Part shown: positions 57,393-64,000 of the stretch, piece after piece
Numbering within the stretch: the first letter of the stretch is position 1
Layout of the letters: each line of letters starts with the position of its first letter
NCBI RefSeq assembly: GCF_001182745.1
Contig: NZ_LN868939.1
Coordinates: forward strand, 248,001-312,000
Reading direction: 5' to 3'
DNA: 64,000 nucleotides
Source: Nocardia farcinica
GTDB taxonomy: Bacteria; Actinomycetota; Actinomycetes; Mycobacteriales; Mycobacteriaceae
The notes under the pieces: model-generated
Told to the model about the DNA's origin: nothing
What the model saw: only the letters and a program-made list of their open reading frames with translations
Databases searched by the model: none
Translations under genes and position numbers: made by a program

Positions 57393-58058
57393 TCAGGCGA
57401 TGTTGAACGGCTCGGCGGCGCTGCGCACCGAGCCCAGTTGCGCCACAACGGAATAGGCCCCCGGCGGGACCGGGACGCGCTCGCCCGCGCAGTTGGGCTG
57501 CGAAGTGGAGCCGGACCAGGTGACCTGGAAGGCCGCCTGTTCGCCGCGATCGAGGGTGCGCACGTCGGGATGGCCGTCGGGGTAGCAGTCGGTGCTGGCC
57601 CAGAGCCTGCGGGTGCCGTCGAGGGTCTGGACGAAGACCTGCTGGGCGGCGGAGCCGACGTCCCGCGCGCACGGCTCGGCGGAGATGTTGGTGATCACGA
57701 TGCCGAAGACCGGCTGTTCCCCCACCCGGTAGGTCGGCTGCGCGACGGTCACCTTCACCGCCAGCGACTGGTCCGGGCACTGGTTGGCCACCGGCGCCTC
57801 GGCGGTCGTGCTCGCCCCGGAGGACTTGGGCGCGCTCGGATCGGCGCTGCCGGACGGTTTGGTGGTCTCGGTGGCCCGGTCGGCCGAGGAGGTCGAGGTG
57901 GTCGTGGCGGCCGCCGCGTCACCCGGCGAGTCACCGCCGCGCGCCACCATCAGCACGAGCCAAATCACCAGCGCGAGCACCACGACGAGGATCCCGACGG
58001 CGAAAACGCGACGACGCCAGTAGATCTCCGGTGGCAGCGGTCCAGTCGGTTCCAGCAC
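57393..58058 (-). CDS. Membrane-anchored protein, Rv3587c-like
   Basis: A 221-residue protein with a single N-terminal membrane helix (VFAVGILVVVLALVIWLVLMV), a Ser/Thr/Ala-rich linker (about 45-90) and an extracytoplasmic beta-rich domain. That domain has three cysteines (NQCPDQ, EPCARD, TDCYPDG) and a further one in QPNCAGE, likely forming disulfides. By position it matches the conserved actinobacterial protein beside canB. Function unknown. Upstream it is separated from canB by a large hairpin. Confidence 0.8.
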   Translation of the reverse strand: MLEPTGPLPPEIYWRRRVFAVGILVVVLALVIWLVLMVARGGDSPGDAAAATTTSTSSADRATETTKPSGSADPSAPKSSGASTTAEAPVANQCPDQSLAVKVTVAQPTYRVGEQPVFGIVITNISAEPCARDVGSAAQQVFVQTLDGTRRLWASTDCYPDGHPDVRTLDRGEQAAFQVTWSGSTSQPNCAGERVPVPPGAYSVVAQLGSVRSAAEPFNIA

Positions 58059-58097
58059 GATTCAAACTTACGGCCACCGCGGGGTGCGTTGGTTCAG

Positions 58098-58140
58098 GAC
58101 CTCGGCGTGTCGGCCCCGCAGGGGGCCGCGCGCCGAGGTC
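58098..58140 (-). terminator. Long hairpin downstream of canB
   Basis: GACCTCGGCG (58098-58107) pairs with CGCCGAGGTC (58131-58140), and CGGCCCC with GGGGCCG inside. It lies 41 bp past the canB stop. Confidence 0.72.
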
Positions 58141-58181
58141 GACGCCCACCGCACGCTGGAGTTATGTCGGCTGTGTCTGGT

Positions 58182-58814
58182 TCAGACGACTTCACCGATG
58201 TTGCCGACGACACGCTCCAGCTGCACCTTGCCCTCGGCCAGCTTGTAGGTCACGCACGCGATGGCGAGCTGGCCGGACTCGACCTTCTCGGAGATGATCA
58301 TCGAACGCTGCATGAGCAGCTTGCTCGTCTCCACCACGTGTCGCGCTTCCATCTCGTCCACGCTGGACAGCCCTTCGCGGCGGCCGACCAGGATGGACGG
58401 GGCGACCCGCTCGACGACGCTGCGGATGAACCCGCCGGGCACCTCGCCGCCGTCGAGGGCGTCGATGGTGGCCTTGACGGCGCCGCAGCTGTCGTGGCCG
58501 AGCACCACGATCAACGGCACGTCGAGCACCGCCACGCCGTACTCGATGGAGCCGAGGACCGAGCTGTCGATGACGTGGCCCGCGGTGCGGACCACGAACA
58601 TGTCGCCGAGGCCCTGGTCGAAGATCAGTTCGGCGGCCACGCGGGAGTCACCGCAACCGAACAGGATCGCGGAAGGATGTTGCCCGGCGACGAGCTTGGC
58701 TCGGTCCGCGGCGCCCTGGCTAGGATGCAGCAGGTTGCCACTGACGAATCGCTCATTTCCCTCGCGGAGGGACTTCCAGGCGCTGATCGGGTTGGAGCGA
58801 GGCATATCAACCAT
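58182..58814 (-). CDS. canB: Beta-carbonic anhydrase
   Basis: Beta-class carbonic anhydrase of 210 residues. Zinc ligands are C54, H107 and C110, with the Asp-Arg dyad D56/R58 (FGCGDSR and LGHDSCGAV). It interconverts CO2 and bicarbonate. The Rv3588c homologue lies at the same position beside mutY. Two in-frame ATGs (58814, 58805) are possible; 58814 is kept. The gene diverges from mutY across 63 bp. Confidence 0.92.
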   Translation of the reverse strand: MVDMPRSNPISAWKSLREGNERFVSGNLLHPSQGAADRAKLVAGQHPSAILFGCGDSRVAAELIFDQGLGDMFVVRTAGHVIDSSVLGSIEYGVAVLDVPLIVVLGHDSCGAVKATIDALDGGEVPGGFIRSVVERVAPSILVGRREGLSSVDEMEARHVVETSKLLMQRSMIISEKVESGQLAIACVTYKLAEGKVQLERVVGNIGEVV

Positions 58815-58877
58815 TGTGCACACGAGCATCATTACCAGCGAGTCGGTCCCGTTACGGGCGGGCGAAGAGGACCTGGC

Positions 58878-59828
58878 GTGGTGGCGGCGGAGACGGTGAG
58901 GACAGTGCGGAGCGGGGCGGATCGACAGGTGGGCGCGCAGGTGGCCGACGGCGGCGGAATCGACCACGACGCGCTGCTGGACTGGTACGCCGCAGCGGCC
59001 CGCGACCTGCCGTGGCGGCGCCCCGGCGTGACCGCGTGGCAGATCCTGATGAGCGAGATCATGCTCCAGCAGACGCCGGTCGCCCGGGTGCAGCCGATCT
59101 GGCTGGAGTGGGTGCGGCGCTGGCCGGTGCCCTCGGCGATGGCGGCCTCCTCCCAGGCCGAGGTGCTGCGCGCCTGGGGCAAGCTGGGCTATCCGCGCAG
59201 GGCGCTGCGGCTGCACGAATGCGCCGGGGTGCTCGCCGCCGAGCACGGCGACGAGGTGCCCGCCGACGTGGACGTCCTGCTCGGACTGCCCGGCATCGGC
59301 GCCTACACCGCCCGCGCGGTGGCCTGCTTCGCCTACGGCATGCGGGTGCCGGTGGTGGACACCAACGTCCGGCGGGTGGTGGCCCGTGCGGTGCACGGCC
59401 GCGCCGAGGCGGGCAATCCGTCCGCGCGGGATCTCGCCGAGACCGAGGCGCTGCTGCCCGCGCAGGTCGAACCGGCCGCCCGCTTCTCGGCGGCGCTGAT
59501 GGAGCTCGGCGCCACCGTGTGCACCGCCCGCAACCCGGATTGCGGCCGCTGCCCGCTACCGCACTGCGCATGGGTGAGCGCGGGGCGCCCCGCCTCGGAG
59601 GTGGTGCGGCGCACGCAGAAGTACGAGGGCACCGATCGGCAGGCGCGCGGCCGGCTGCTGGACGTGTTGCGCGCGGCCAGCGGCCCGGTGGAGCGGGTGC
59701 GCCTGGACCTGGCCTGGACCCGCGACCCCGGCCAGCGCGACCGTGCGCTGGACTCGCTGCTGGTGGACGGCCTGATCGAGCAGACCGCCGACGGCCTGTT
59801 CGCCCTGGCGGGCGAAGGCGAACGTTGA
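58878..59828 (+). CDS. mutY: Adenine DNA glycosylase MutY
   Basis: A/G-specific glycosylase of 316 residues. Catalytic E60 lies in LMSEIMLQQT, the helix-hairpin-helix is LLGLPGIGAYTARAV, the conserved Asp is in VVDTNVRRV, and the [4Fe-4S] cluster is C-x6-C-x2-C-x5-C (CTARNPDCGRCPLPHC). It removes adenine opposite 8-oxoguanine. GTG 58878 follows GAAGAGG at 8 nt and is chosen over a very long upstream frame that is antisense. The C-terminal 8-oxoG recognition domain is short, as in mycobacteria. Confidence 0.93.
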   Translation: MVAAETVRTVRSGADRQVGAQVADGGGIDHDALLDWYAAAARDLPWRRPGVTAWQILMSEIMLQQTPVARVQPIWLEWVRRWPVPSAMAASSQAEVLRAWGKLGYPRRALRLHECAGVLAAEHGDEVPADVDVLLGLPGIGAYTARAVACFAYGMRVPVVDTNVRRVVARAVHGRAEAGNPSARDLAETEALLPAQVEPAARFSAALMELGATVCTARNPDCGRCPLPHCAWVSAGRPASEVVRRTQKYEGTDRQARGRLLDVLRAASGPVERVRLDLAWTRDPGQRDRALDSLLVDGLIEQTADGLFALAGEGER

Positions 59829-59835
59829 ACCGGAG

Positions 59836-60585
59836 CTAGGGCGCGCCGAGCACCCGGTCGAGGAACCTCGCCACCTCCACGCGGTAACGCCGCGGCTGTT
59901 CGTCGTGCACCAGATGCCCGGCGCCGGCGACCCGCACGTACTCCGCGTGCGGATTGACCGCCGCCATCTCGCGCATCTGACCGGGCGGGGTGATGGTGTG
60001 CTCGCCCTCGATGAGCAGCGCGGGCACCCGCACGGCCCGCCACTCGGCCCAGAACGAGCGCCCGCCCCACTCCTCGGAGATGTCGCGGAAGGTGGCCACC
60101 GAGCCGTGCAGCCGGTACCCCTGCGGGCCGTGTTCGAAGGAGTTGAGGAAGTAGCGCCCGGCCACCGGGCCGAAGTACGACAGCACCGCGTCGGCATCGG
60201 GGAACGGCTGCGGCCAGGACTCGATCATCGCGGCCCAGTCGGCGGCGGTGCGGCCGGTGAAATCCGGGGCGATGTCCTCGACCACCAGCGCCCGCACCCG
60301 CTCGGGGTGGTGCGCGGCGAACACCCAGCCGTGCAGCCCGCCCATCGAATGCCCGATCACCGCCATGGGCTCGCCGATCCCGGCGGTGGCCTCGGCCAGG
60401 TCGGCGACGAACGCCTCGGTGGTGAGTTCCGGTGGCGCGGGGCGGCCGTGGCCTGCGGCGTCGAAGGTGTAGACGTGGCCGTGGCCGCGCAACCAGTCCA
60501 GGTGTCCGGCCCAGGTGCGCGCGCTGCCCATCAGTCCGTGCAGCAACAGGATCGGGGCGCCTGCGCCGCCTTCGTCGTACAACAT
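59836..60585 (-). CDS. Alpha/beta hydrolase, Rv3591c-like
   Basis: A 249-residue alpha/beta hydrolase. The oxyanion region is ILLLHGLMGSARTW, the nucleophile Ser is in VIGHSMGGLHGW, an Asp lies after LLIEGEHTITPPGQ, and the catalytic His is in VAGAGHLVHDEQP. Substrate unknown. It is convergent with mutY (7 bp apart) and diverges from mhuD across 40 bp, repeating the Rv3589-Rv3592 layout. ATG 60585 gives the expected MLYDEGGAG start. Confidence 0.86.
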   Translation of the reverse strand: MLYDEGGAGAPILLLHGLMGSARTWAGHLDWLRGHGHVYTFDAAGHGRPAPPELTTEAFVADLAEATAGIGEPMAVIGHSMGGLHGWVFAAHHPERVRALVVEDIAPDFTGRTAADWAAMIESWPQPFPDADAVLSYFGPVAGRYFLNSFEHGPQGYRLHGSVATFRDISEEWGGRSFWAEWRAVRVPALLIEGEHTITPPGQMREMAAVNPHAEYVRVAGAGHLVHDEQPRRYRVEVARFLDRVLGAP

Positions 60586-60625
60586 CGCCTCGATTGTGCA
60601 CCGGCGACCGACGTATTGTCGGGAC

Positions 60626-60949
60626 ATGGCAGTTGTGAAGATCAACGCGATCGAGGTCCCCGAGGGCGCCGGACCGGAGCTGGAGAAGCGGTTCGCCCAC
60701 CGCGCGCACGCCGTGGAGAACTCCCCCGGCTTCCTCGGCTTCCAGTTGCTGCGGCCGGTCGCGGGTGACAACCGCTACTTCGTGGTGACCCAGTGGGACT
60801 CCGAGGAGTCGTTCGCGGCCTGGCGCGACGGCCCGGCGCGGGCCGCGCACGCCGGCAGCGGCGAGCAGAAGCCGGTCGCCACCGGCGCCTCGCTGCTCGA
60901 GTTCGAGGTCGTGCTCGACGTGCCCGCCAAGGCCGGCGCCGCGGAATGA
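60626..60949 (+). CDS. mhuD: Heme-degrading monooxygenase MhuD
   Basis: A 107-residue ferredoxin-like (ABM-fold) protein. The three residues that define MhuD are present at the mycobacterial positions: N7 (VKINAIE), W66 (FAAWRDG) and H75 (RAAHAG). It dimerises and cleaves haem to mycobilin and free iron without releasing CO. Same locus as Rv3592. ATG 60626 follows GGGAC; no iron box is evident in the 40-bp gap to the divergent hydrolase. Confidence 0.93.
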   Translation: MAVVKINAIEVPEGAGPELEKRFAHRAHAVENSPGFLGFQLLRPVAGDNRYFVVTQWDSEESFAAWRDGPARAAHAGSGEQKPVATGASLLEFEVVLDVPAKAGAAE

Positions 60950-60973
60950 GCTGATCACCTCGGCCGCACCGTA

Positions 60974-61003
60974 TTGACGCCGCATGCGTCGCGGTGCCAT
61001 TGT
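60974..61003 (+). promoter_or_regulatory. Likely promoter of the riboswitch-cbtBA transcript
   Basis: TTGACG (60974-60979), an 18-bp spacer and CATTGT (60998-61003), immediately before the riboswitch fold. Confidence 0.45.
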
Positions 61004-61094
61004 GCGAGGTGACCGAGCGAGGGTGACGCGGTAATCCCGGTGGAATTCCGGAGCGGTCGCGCCACTGTAGAGCCAGACACCGGCACCCTCGCAC
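61002..61094 (+). ncRNA. Cobalamin riboswitch
   Basis: The core element GCCACTG (61061-61067), AATCCCGGTGGAATTCCGG before it and AGCCAGACACCGGCACC after it match the B12-riboswitch consensus. The outer stem GTGCGAG (61002-61008) pairs with CTCGCAC (61088-61094). It lies 38 nt upstream of cbtB with a GAGGAGG ribosome site, so B12 binding probably represses cobalt uptake by hiding that site or ending transcription. Confidence 0.88.
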
Positions 61095-61132
61095 CACCGC
61101 CGACGGGACGCTGAATCCCGAGGAGGACACCC

Positions 61133-61330
61133 ATGGCCATCGCGCATTCCCCCGCCACCAGGTCGACCGATTCGGTCGCCACCGTGCTCGTCACGGTCGG
61201 TGTCGTTCTGCTCGCACTGCTCACGCTCTACCTGGTCGGCTTCGATCAGGGCGCCGTCTCGCGCGGCGGGATGTTCCTGCACGAGCTGATGCACGACGGA
61301 CGTCACCTGCTGGGTGTGCCGTGCCACTGA
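61133..61330 (+). CDS. cbtB: Cobalt transporter subunit CbtB
   Basis: A 65-residue protein with one membrane helix (VLVTVGVVLLALLTLYLVG) and the CbtB C-terminal metal motif HELMHDGRHLLGVPCH with four His and one Cys. Together with CbtA it forms a proposed cobalt permease found behind B12 riboswitches. The last 10 bp overlap cbtA. Confidence 0.9.
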   Translation: MAIAHSPATRSTDSVATVLVTVGVVLLALLTLYLVGFDQGAVSRGGMFLHELMHDGRHLLGVPCH

Positions 61331-62103
61331 CCGGATCACTGAAGACCCTGCTGCTGCGTGGCCTGCTGGCCGGTCTGATCGCCGGTCTACTGGCGGCCAC
61401 CGTGGGACATTTCGTGGGCGAGCCGAAGGTCGAGGCGGCCATCGCCTTGGAAGAGGCCCTGGCCGCGACGCCGGAAGAGGCCCCGGTGGAGGCGGCGCAT
61501 TCACACGAGGGCGCGGCTGCCCATTCGCACGGTGACGACGAGGCGTTGGTCAGCCGTACCGGGCAGAAATTCGGCCAGTTCCTCGCGCTCGGGCTCACCG
61601 GGCTGGCGCTGGGCGCGATGTTCGCCGCGGCGGCTCATCACGCCCGCCGCTGGACCGCACTGTCCGGGCCCGCGCTCGCACTGGTGCTGGCGGCGGGCGG
61701 CTGGGCGGCCGTGGTGGCGGTGCCGTTCTTCAAGTACCCGGCCAATCCGCCCGCGGTGGGCGACCCCGACACCATCGATCACCGCACACTGTTGTGGTTC
61801 GCGGTGGTGCTGCTCGGCATCGCCGCGGTGGGTGCGGGCGGGTTCGTTCACCGGCTGCTCGCCGGACACCCGGCGACGCTTCGGCTGATCGCGGGCGTGC
61901 TCGCGTTCGTCGCGGTCACCGCGGTCGGGTATGTGGCGTTGCCCGGCGTGGACGAGGTGCCCGCGGGATTCCCGCCCAGCCTGCTCTGGCAGTTCCGGGT
62001 CTCCTCGCTGGCGGTGTCGGCCACGCTGTGGACCGCGCTCGGACTCGGCTTCGCCGCGCTCACCGAACGCGCGGCCCGGTCGCGGGAACTCGTCGCCGCC
62101 TGA
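61321..62103 (+). CDS. cbtA: Cobalt transporter subunit CbtA
   Basis: A 260-residue membrane protein with about six helices (first LLLRGLLAGLIAGLLAATVG). A His-rich loop (AHSHEGAAAHSHGDDEA near 60-76) follows the first helix, and the family motif VPFFKYPANPPAVGDPDTI lies near 137-155. Predicted cobalt importer with CbtB, controlled by the riboswitch upstream. GTG 61321. A perfect terminator follows 14 bp after the stop. Confidence 0.9.
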   Translation: MPLTGSLKTLLLRGLLAGLIAGLLAATVGHFVGEPKVEAAIALEEALAATPEEAPVEAAHSHEGAAAHSHGDDEALVSRTGQKFGQFLALGLTGLALGAMFAAAAHHARRWTALSGPALALVLAAGGWAAVVAVPFFKYPANPPAVGDPDTIDHRTLLWFAVVLLGIAAVGAGGFVHRLLAGHPATLRLIAGVLAFVAVTAVGYVALPGVDEVPAGFPPSLLWQFRVSSLAVSATLWTALGLGFAALTERAARSRELVAA

Positions 62104-62117
62104 GCGCACGACACGGG

Positions 62118-62153
62118 AAAGGGCGGTGCGGTCTCGGGACCGCACCGCCCTTT
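62118..62153 (+). terminator. Strong terminator after cbtA
   Basis: Perfect 15-bp stem, AAAGGGCGGTGCGGT (62118-62132) with ACCGCACCGCCCTTT (62139-62153). Confidence 0.9.
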
Positions 62154-62205
62154 CTCGTCGGCACCGTTCTTCTCGTCGGCACCGCTCTTCTCGTCGGCAG
62201 GGCGC
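62152..62205 (+). repeat. Three 18-bp tandem repeats
   Basis: TTCTCGTCGGCACCG-type units start at 62152, 62170 and 62188 (period 18), with the third unit diverged at its end. They begin at the 3' edge of the cbtA terminator stem. Confidence 0.75.
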
Positions 62206-62225
62206 TTTCTCGGCGCGGCCGGAGC

Positions 62226-62657
62226 TCAGGCGAGGGCGGCGTCCAGGCTGATGGAGTCGACACCGGCCAGCGCCTTCGACACCGGGCAGCCCGCCTTGGC
62301 GGCCTCGGCCGCCGCCTGGAACCCGTCGGCGTCCAGACCCTGCACGCGGCCACGCACGGTCAGCTGGATGCCGGTGATGCGGAAGCCGCCCGCCGGGTCG
62401 GGGCCGAGCGTGACGTCGGCGGTCACGTCCAGGCTCTCCGGGGTGCCGCCCGCATTGGCGATCTGCGCCGACAACGCCATCGCGTAGCAGGAGGAGTGCG
62501 CGGCGGCGATCAGCTCCTCCGGGCTGGTGGTGCCGTCGGCGGAACGCTTCGGGAACGACACGTCGTACTTGCCGACGCCGGAGCTGGCCAGCTCCACCTG
62601 ACCGGAACCGTCCTGCAGACCACCTGTCCATGCGGTGCGCGCGGTACGTGTTGGCAT
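62226..62657 (-). CDS. OsmC/Ohr-family peroxiredoxin
   Basis: OsmC-type protein of 143 residues. The two redox cysteines lie in AAHSSCYAMAL (C57) and AKAGCPVSKAL near the C-terminus, with FPKRSADGTTSPEELIAAA before the first. It reduces organic hydroperoxides with thiol cofactors. ATG 62657 is preferred over the adjacent ATG 62660 because AAGGA then has 5-nt spacing. It is closer to OsmC than to Ohr by sequence feel only. Confidence 0.87.
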   Translation of the reverse strand: MPTRTARTAWTGGLQDGSGQVELASSGVGKYDVSFPKRSADGTTSPEELIAAAHSSCYAMALSAQIANAGGTPESLDVTADVTLGPDPAGGFRITGIQLTVRGRVQGLDADGFQAAAEAAKAGCPVSKALAGVDSISLDAALA

Positions 62658-62746
62658 CATTGTCCTTTCACGATGTGAGCCGTACTACTCCTGCACGATC
62701 GAACCTACCCGCGCGCCGCGTTCCGCGCGCCCGTTCCCCGGTCCCG

Positions 62747-63205
62747 TCAGGCGCGATTCGATTCGCCGGAGATCCGCTCGTCGAGCTGCTCGAGCATCCG
62801 CGGCCACACCTGCTGGTGCAGGTCGCGCACGGCCGCACTGGCGAAGCCTGCGTGCGCGAGCCGCAACCGGATGCCGCGCGGCTGCTTCACCAGCTCCACC
62901 CGCACCACCGTCTCGGCGCCCTCGGTGGCGGCGGTGACCCAGGTGAACTCCACCTCGCGGTCGGGGGTCAGCCGCAGGAACCGGCCGTAGTGCGGGTTGC
63001 GCTTGCCCTCGAACTCGGTCTCGAAATAGAACGGCTCGCCGACCTCTGGCCGCATCCGCACCGAGTCCGGCGCCGCGAGCCAGATGTCGAAGCCGCGGGT
63101 GAGCGCCGCGTAGAGCAGCGACGCGGGTGCCGTCATCACCCGCTCCACGGACAGCTCGTGCGGGCGTGCGGACAGATCGGGAAGGCGAGTGGACTGGTCG
63201 ACCAT
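62747..63205 (-). CDS. SRPBCC-family protein
   Basis: A 152-residue START-like protein with ERVMTAPASLLYAALTRGFDIWLAAPDSV near the N-terminus, EPFYFETEFEGKRNPHYGRFL in the middle and a terminal helix. A hydrophobic cavity is expected; ligand and role unknown. ATG 63205. It ends 87 bp before the osmC start on the same strand and diverges from the sensor kinase gene. Confidence 0.82.
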   Translation of the reverse strand: MVDQSTRLPDLSARPHELSVERVMTAPASLLYAALTRGFDIWLAAPDSVRMRPEVGEPFYFETEFEGKRNPHYGRFLRLTPDREVEFTWVTAATEGAETVVRVELVKQPRGIRLRLAHAGFASAAVRDLHQQVWPRMLEQLDERISGESNRA

Positions 63206-63275
63206 GCCCGGACCTTACCCGGGAAAATCGTCGCATGACCGGAGCCGCAGCGGCACGGCCGAATAGGCTGCAGGG

Positions 63276-64000
63276 GTGACACCGCCAGGCATAGCGAATC
63301 GGGACTCGATCGTGCGCGACTGCGCCATCGCCTTGATCGTCGCGATGATCCAGGTCGCGGGTGGGCGTGCGGCGAATGTGGGGCAGACCGGGGTCCGTTC
63401 GCTGGATGTGCTCGGCTGCGTGTTGCTGCTGGCCGGCCCGATCGCCCTGGTTTTCCGGCAGGTGGAACCGCTGCCGGTGTTGGTGCTGGCGCTGGCCGCG
63501 TGCGGGATCTACCTGGCCCTGGACTACGGCTACGGTCCGGTGTTCCTCGCGCCCGCGGTCGCCTTCCTCACCGCCGCGGTGAGCGGATCACGCTGGTGGA
63601 CTTATCCTTTCGTGCCCGCGAGCTTCGTGATATTCGTCTGGCCGGTGCCCGCCCTGCTCGGGCGCGGGCCCGGCGTGGCGGTGGTGTGCGCCGCGGCGGG
63701 GTGGCTGGTGGTGCTGGTGGCCGCGGCCGAGGCGGTGCGGGTGCGGCGGGCGATGGCGCGGTTGCGGGAGGAGCGCTTCGACGCGGCCCGGCGGGCCGAG
63801 GCCGCGCAGCGCGAGCGGTTCGCCTGTGAGGAGCGGCTCACCGCCGCCCGTGAACTGCACGACGTGCTGGCACACAGCCTTTCGCTCATCAACGTGCAGT
63901 CCTCGGTGGCGCTGGAGCTGTTCGAACGCAAGCCGATGCAGGCCCGCTCCGCGCTGGCGGCGATCAAGAAGGCCAGCAAGGATTCGCTCGACGAGGTGCA
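63276..64000 (+). CDS. Sensor histidine kinase, NarL-partner type (3' end outside window)
   Basis: About 241 residues of a two-component kinase. Five or so N-terminal membrane helices (e.g. LGCVLLLAGPIALVF, VVCAAAGWLVVLVAAAEAV) are followed by a coiled linker rich in Arg/Glu, then the HisKA_3 dimerisation helix with the phospho-acceptor His in ARELHDVLAHSLSLI. The ATPase domain would lie past the window. Signal unknown. GTG 63276 with AGGGG upstream is the first suitable start. Confidence 0.85.
   Translation, partial: MTPPGIANRDSIVRDCAIALIVAMIQVAGGRAANVGQTGVRSLDVLGCVLLLAGPIALVFRQVEPLPVLVLALAACGIYLALDYGYGPVFLAPAVAFLTAAVSGSRWWTYPFVPASFVIFVWPVPALLGRGPGVAVVCAAAGWLVVLVAAAEAVRVRRAMARLREERFDAARRAEAAQRERFACEERLTAARELHDVLAHSLSLINVQSSVALELFERKPMQARSALAAIKKASKDSLDEV

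Noticed and set aside
62152..62205. CRISPR array
   Set aside because: Only three 18-bp units in direct contact with no spacers and no cas genes anywhere in the window.

Overview
The window is about 70% GC, densely packed actinobacterial DNA. Gene content and gene order (kstR2-fadA6, kshA/hsaADCB, ltp2-chsH-chsE, cysS-ispF-ispD-carD-lpqE-radA, canB-mutY, mhuD) follow the Mycobacterium tuberculosis Rv3526-Rv3592 neighbourhood, rearranged as in mycolic-acid soil relatives. A Nocardia is the best guess and Rhodococcus the main alternative. This is a chromosomal catabolic region. I see no insertion sequence, prophage, CRISPR array, tRNA or rRNA.

Layout. 1-1.2 kb: end of a HAD hydrolase gene and a cold-shock-domain gene that appears frameshifted. 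1.2-11.1 kb: the KstR2 regulon for sterol rings C/D (fadA6, kstR2, ipdF, fadE30 leftward; fadD3, a crotonase, fadE31, fadE32, fadE33 rightward), with two KstR2 palindromes. 11.1-12.9 kb: MarR regulator and MFS exporter. 12.9-18.3 kb: kshA plus a small Cys protein diverging from hsaADCB across two KstR-type sites (ring A/B opening). 18.3-20.6 kb: a self-contained SRPBCC/ArsR pair and a Fic protein. 20.6-28.2 kb: hsaF-hsaG-hsaE, a KstD-like flavoprotein, kstD and hsd4B, again with KstR-type sites. 28.2-32.4 kb: a five-gene MoxR/DUF58/DUF4129 operon. 32.5-34.5 kb: ZapE-like ATPase, TetR regulator, NUDIX hydrolase. 34.6-42.4 kb: a leftward side-chain operon fadE34-fadE28-fadE29-chsH2-chsH1-ltp2 diverging from kstR across a perfect KstR palindrome. 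42.6-50.6 kb: a trehalose-6-phosphatase/GH15 fusion, a zinc ABC transporter behind a Zur-like box, and an acyl-CoA dehydrogenase/crotonase pair. 50.7-60.9 kb: housekeeping block (rlmB, cysS, ispF, ispD, carD, lpqE, radA, canB, mutY, mhuD), without disA beside radA. 61-64 kb: cobalamin riboswitch with cbtBA, an OsmC protein, an SRPBCC protein and a truncated histidine kinase.

How it works together. Side-chain enzymes (FadE34, FadE28/29, ChsH1/H2, Ltp2, Hsd4B) shorten the sterol C17 side chain. KstD and KshA open ring B, HsaA/B hydroxylates and HsaC cleaves ring A, and HsaD splits the product into a C5 dienoate and the C/D-ring propionate (HIP). HsaE/F/G turn the dienoate into pyruvate and propionyl-CoA. 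FadD3, IpdF, FadE30-33 and FadA6 act on HIP. KstR governs the first part and KstR2 the second, and both regulator genes are in the window.

Less expected items: a 74-77 bp hairpin repeat that begins on the stop codons of fadE32 and kstD, with compensatory changes in its stem; an extra KstD-like flavoprotein with a Tyr-x-Ser signature; two crotonases lacking both catalytic glutamates; a Cys-rich partner translationally coupled to kshA; and missing disA. Protein names rest on reading motifs and on remembered family and synteny knowledge. No database search was run.
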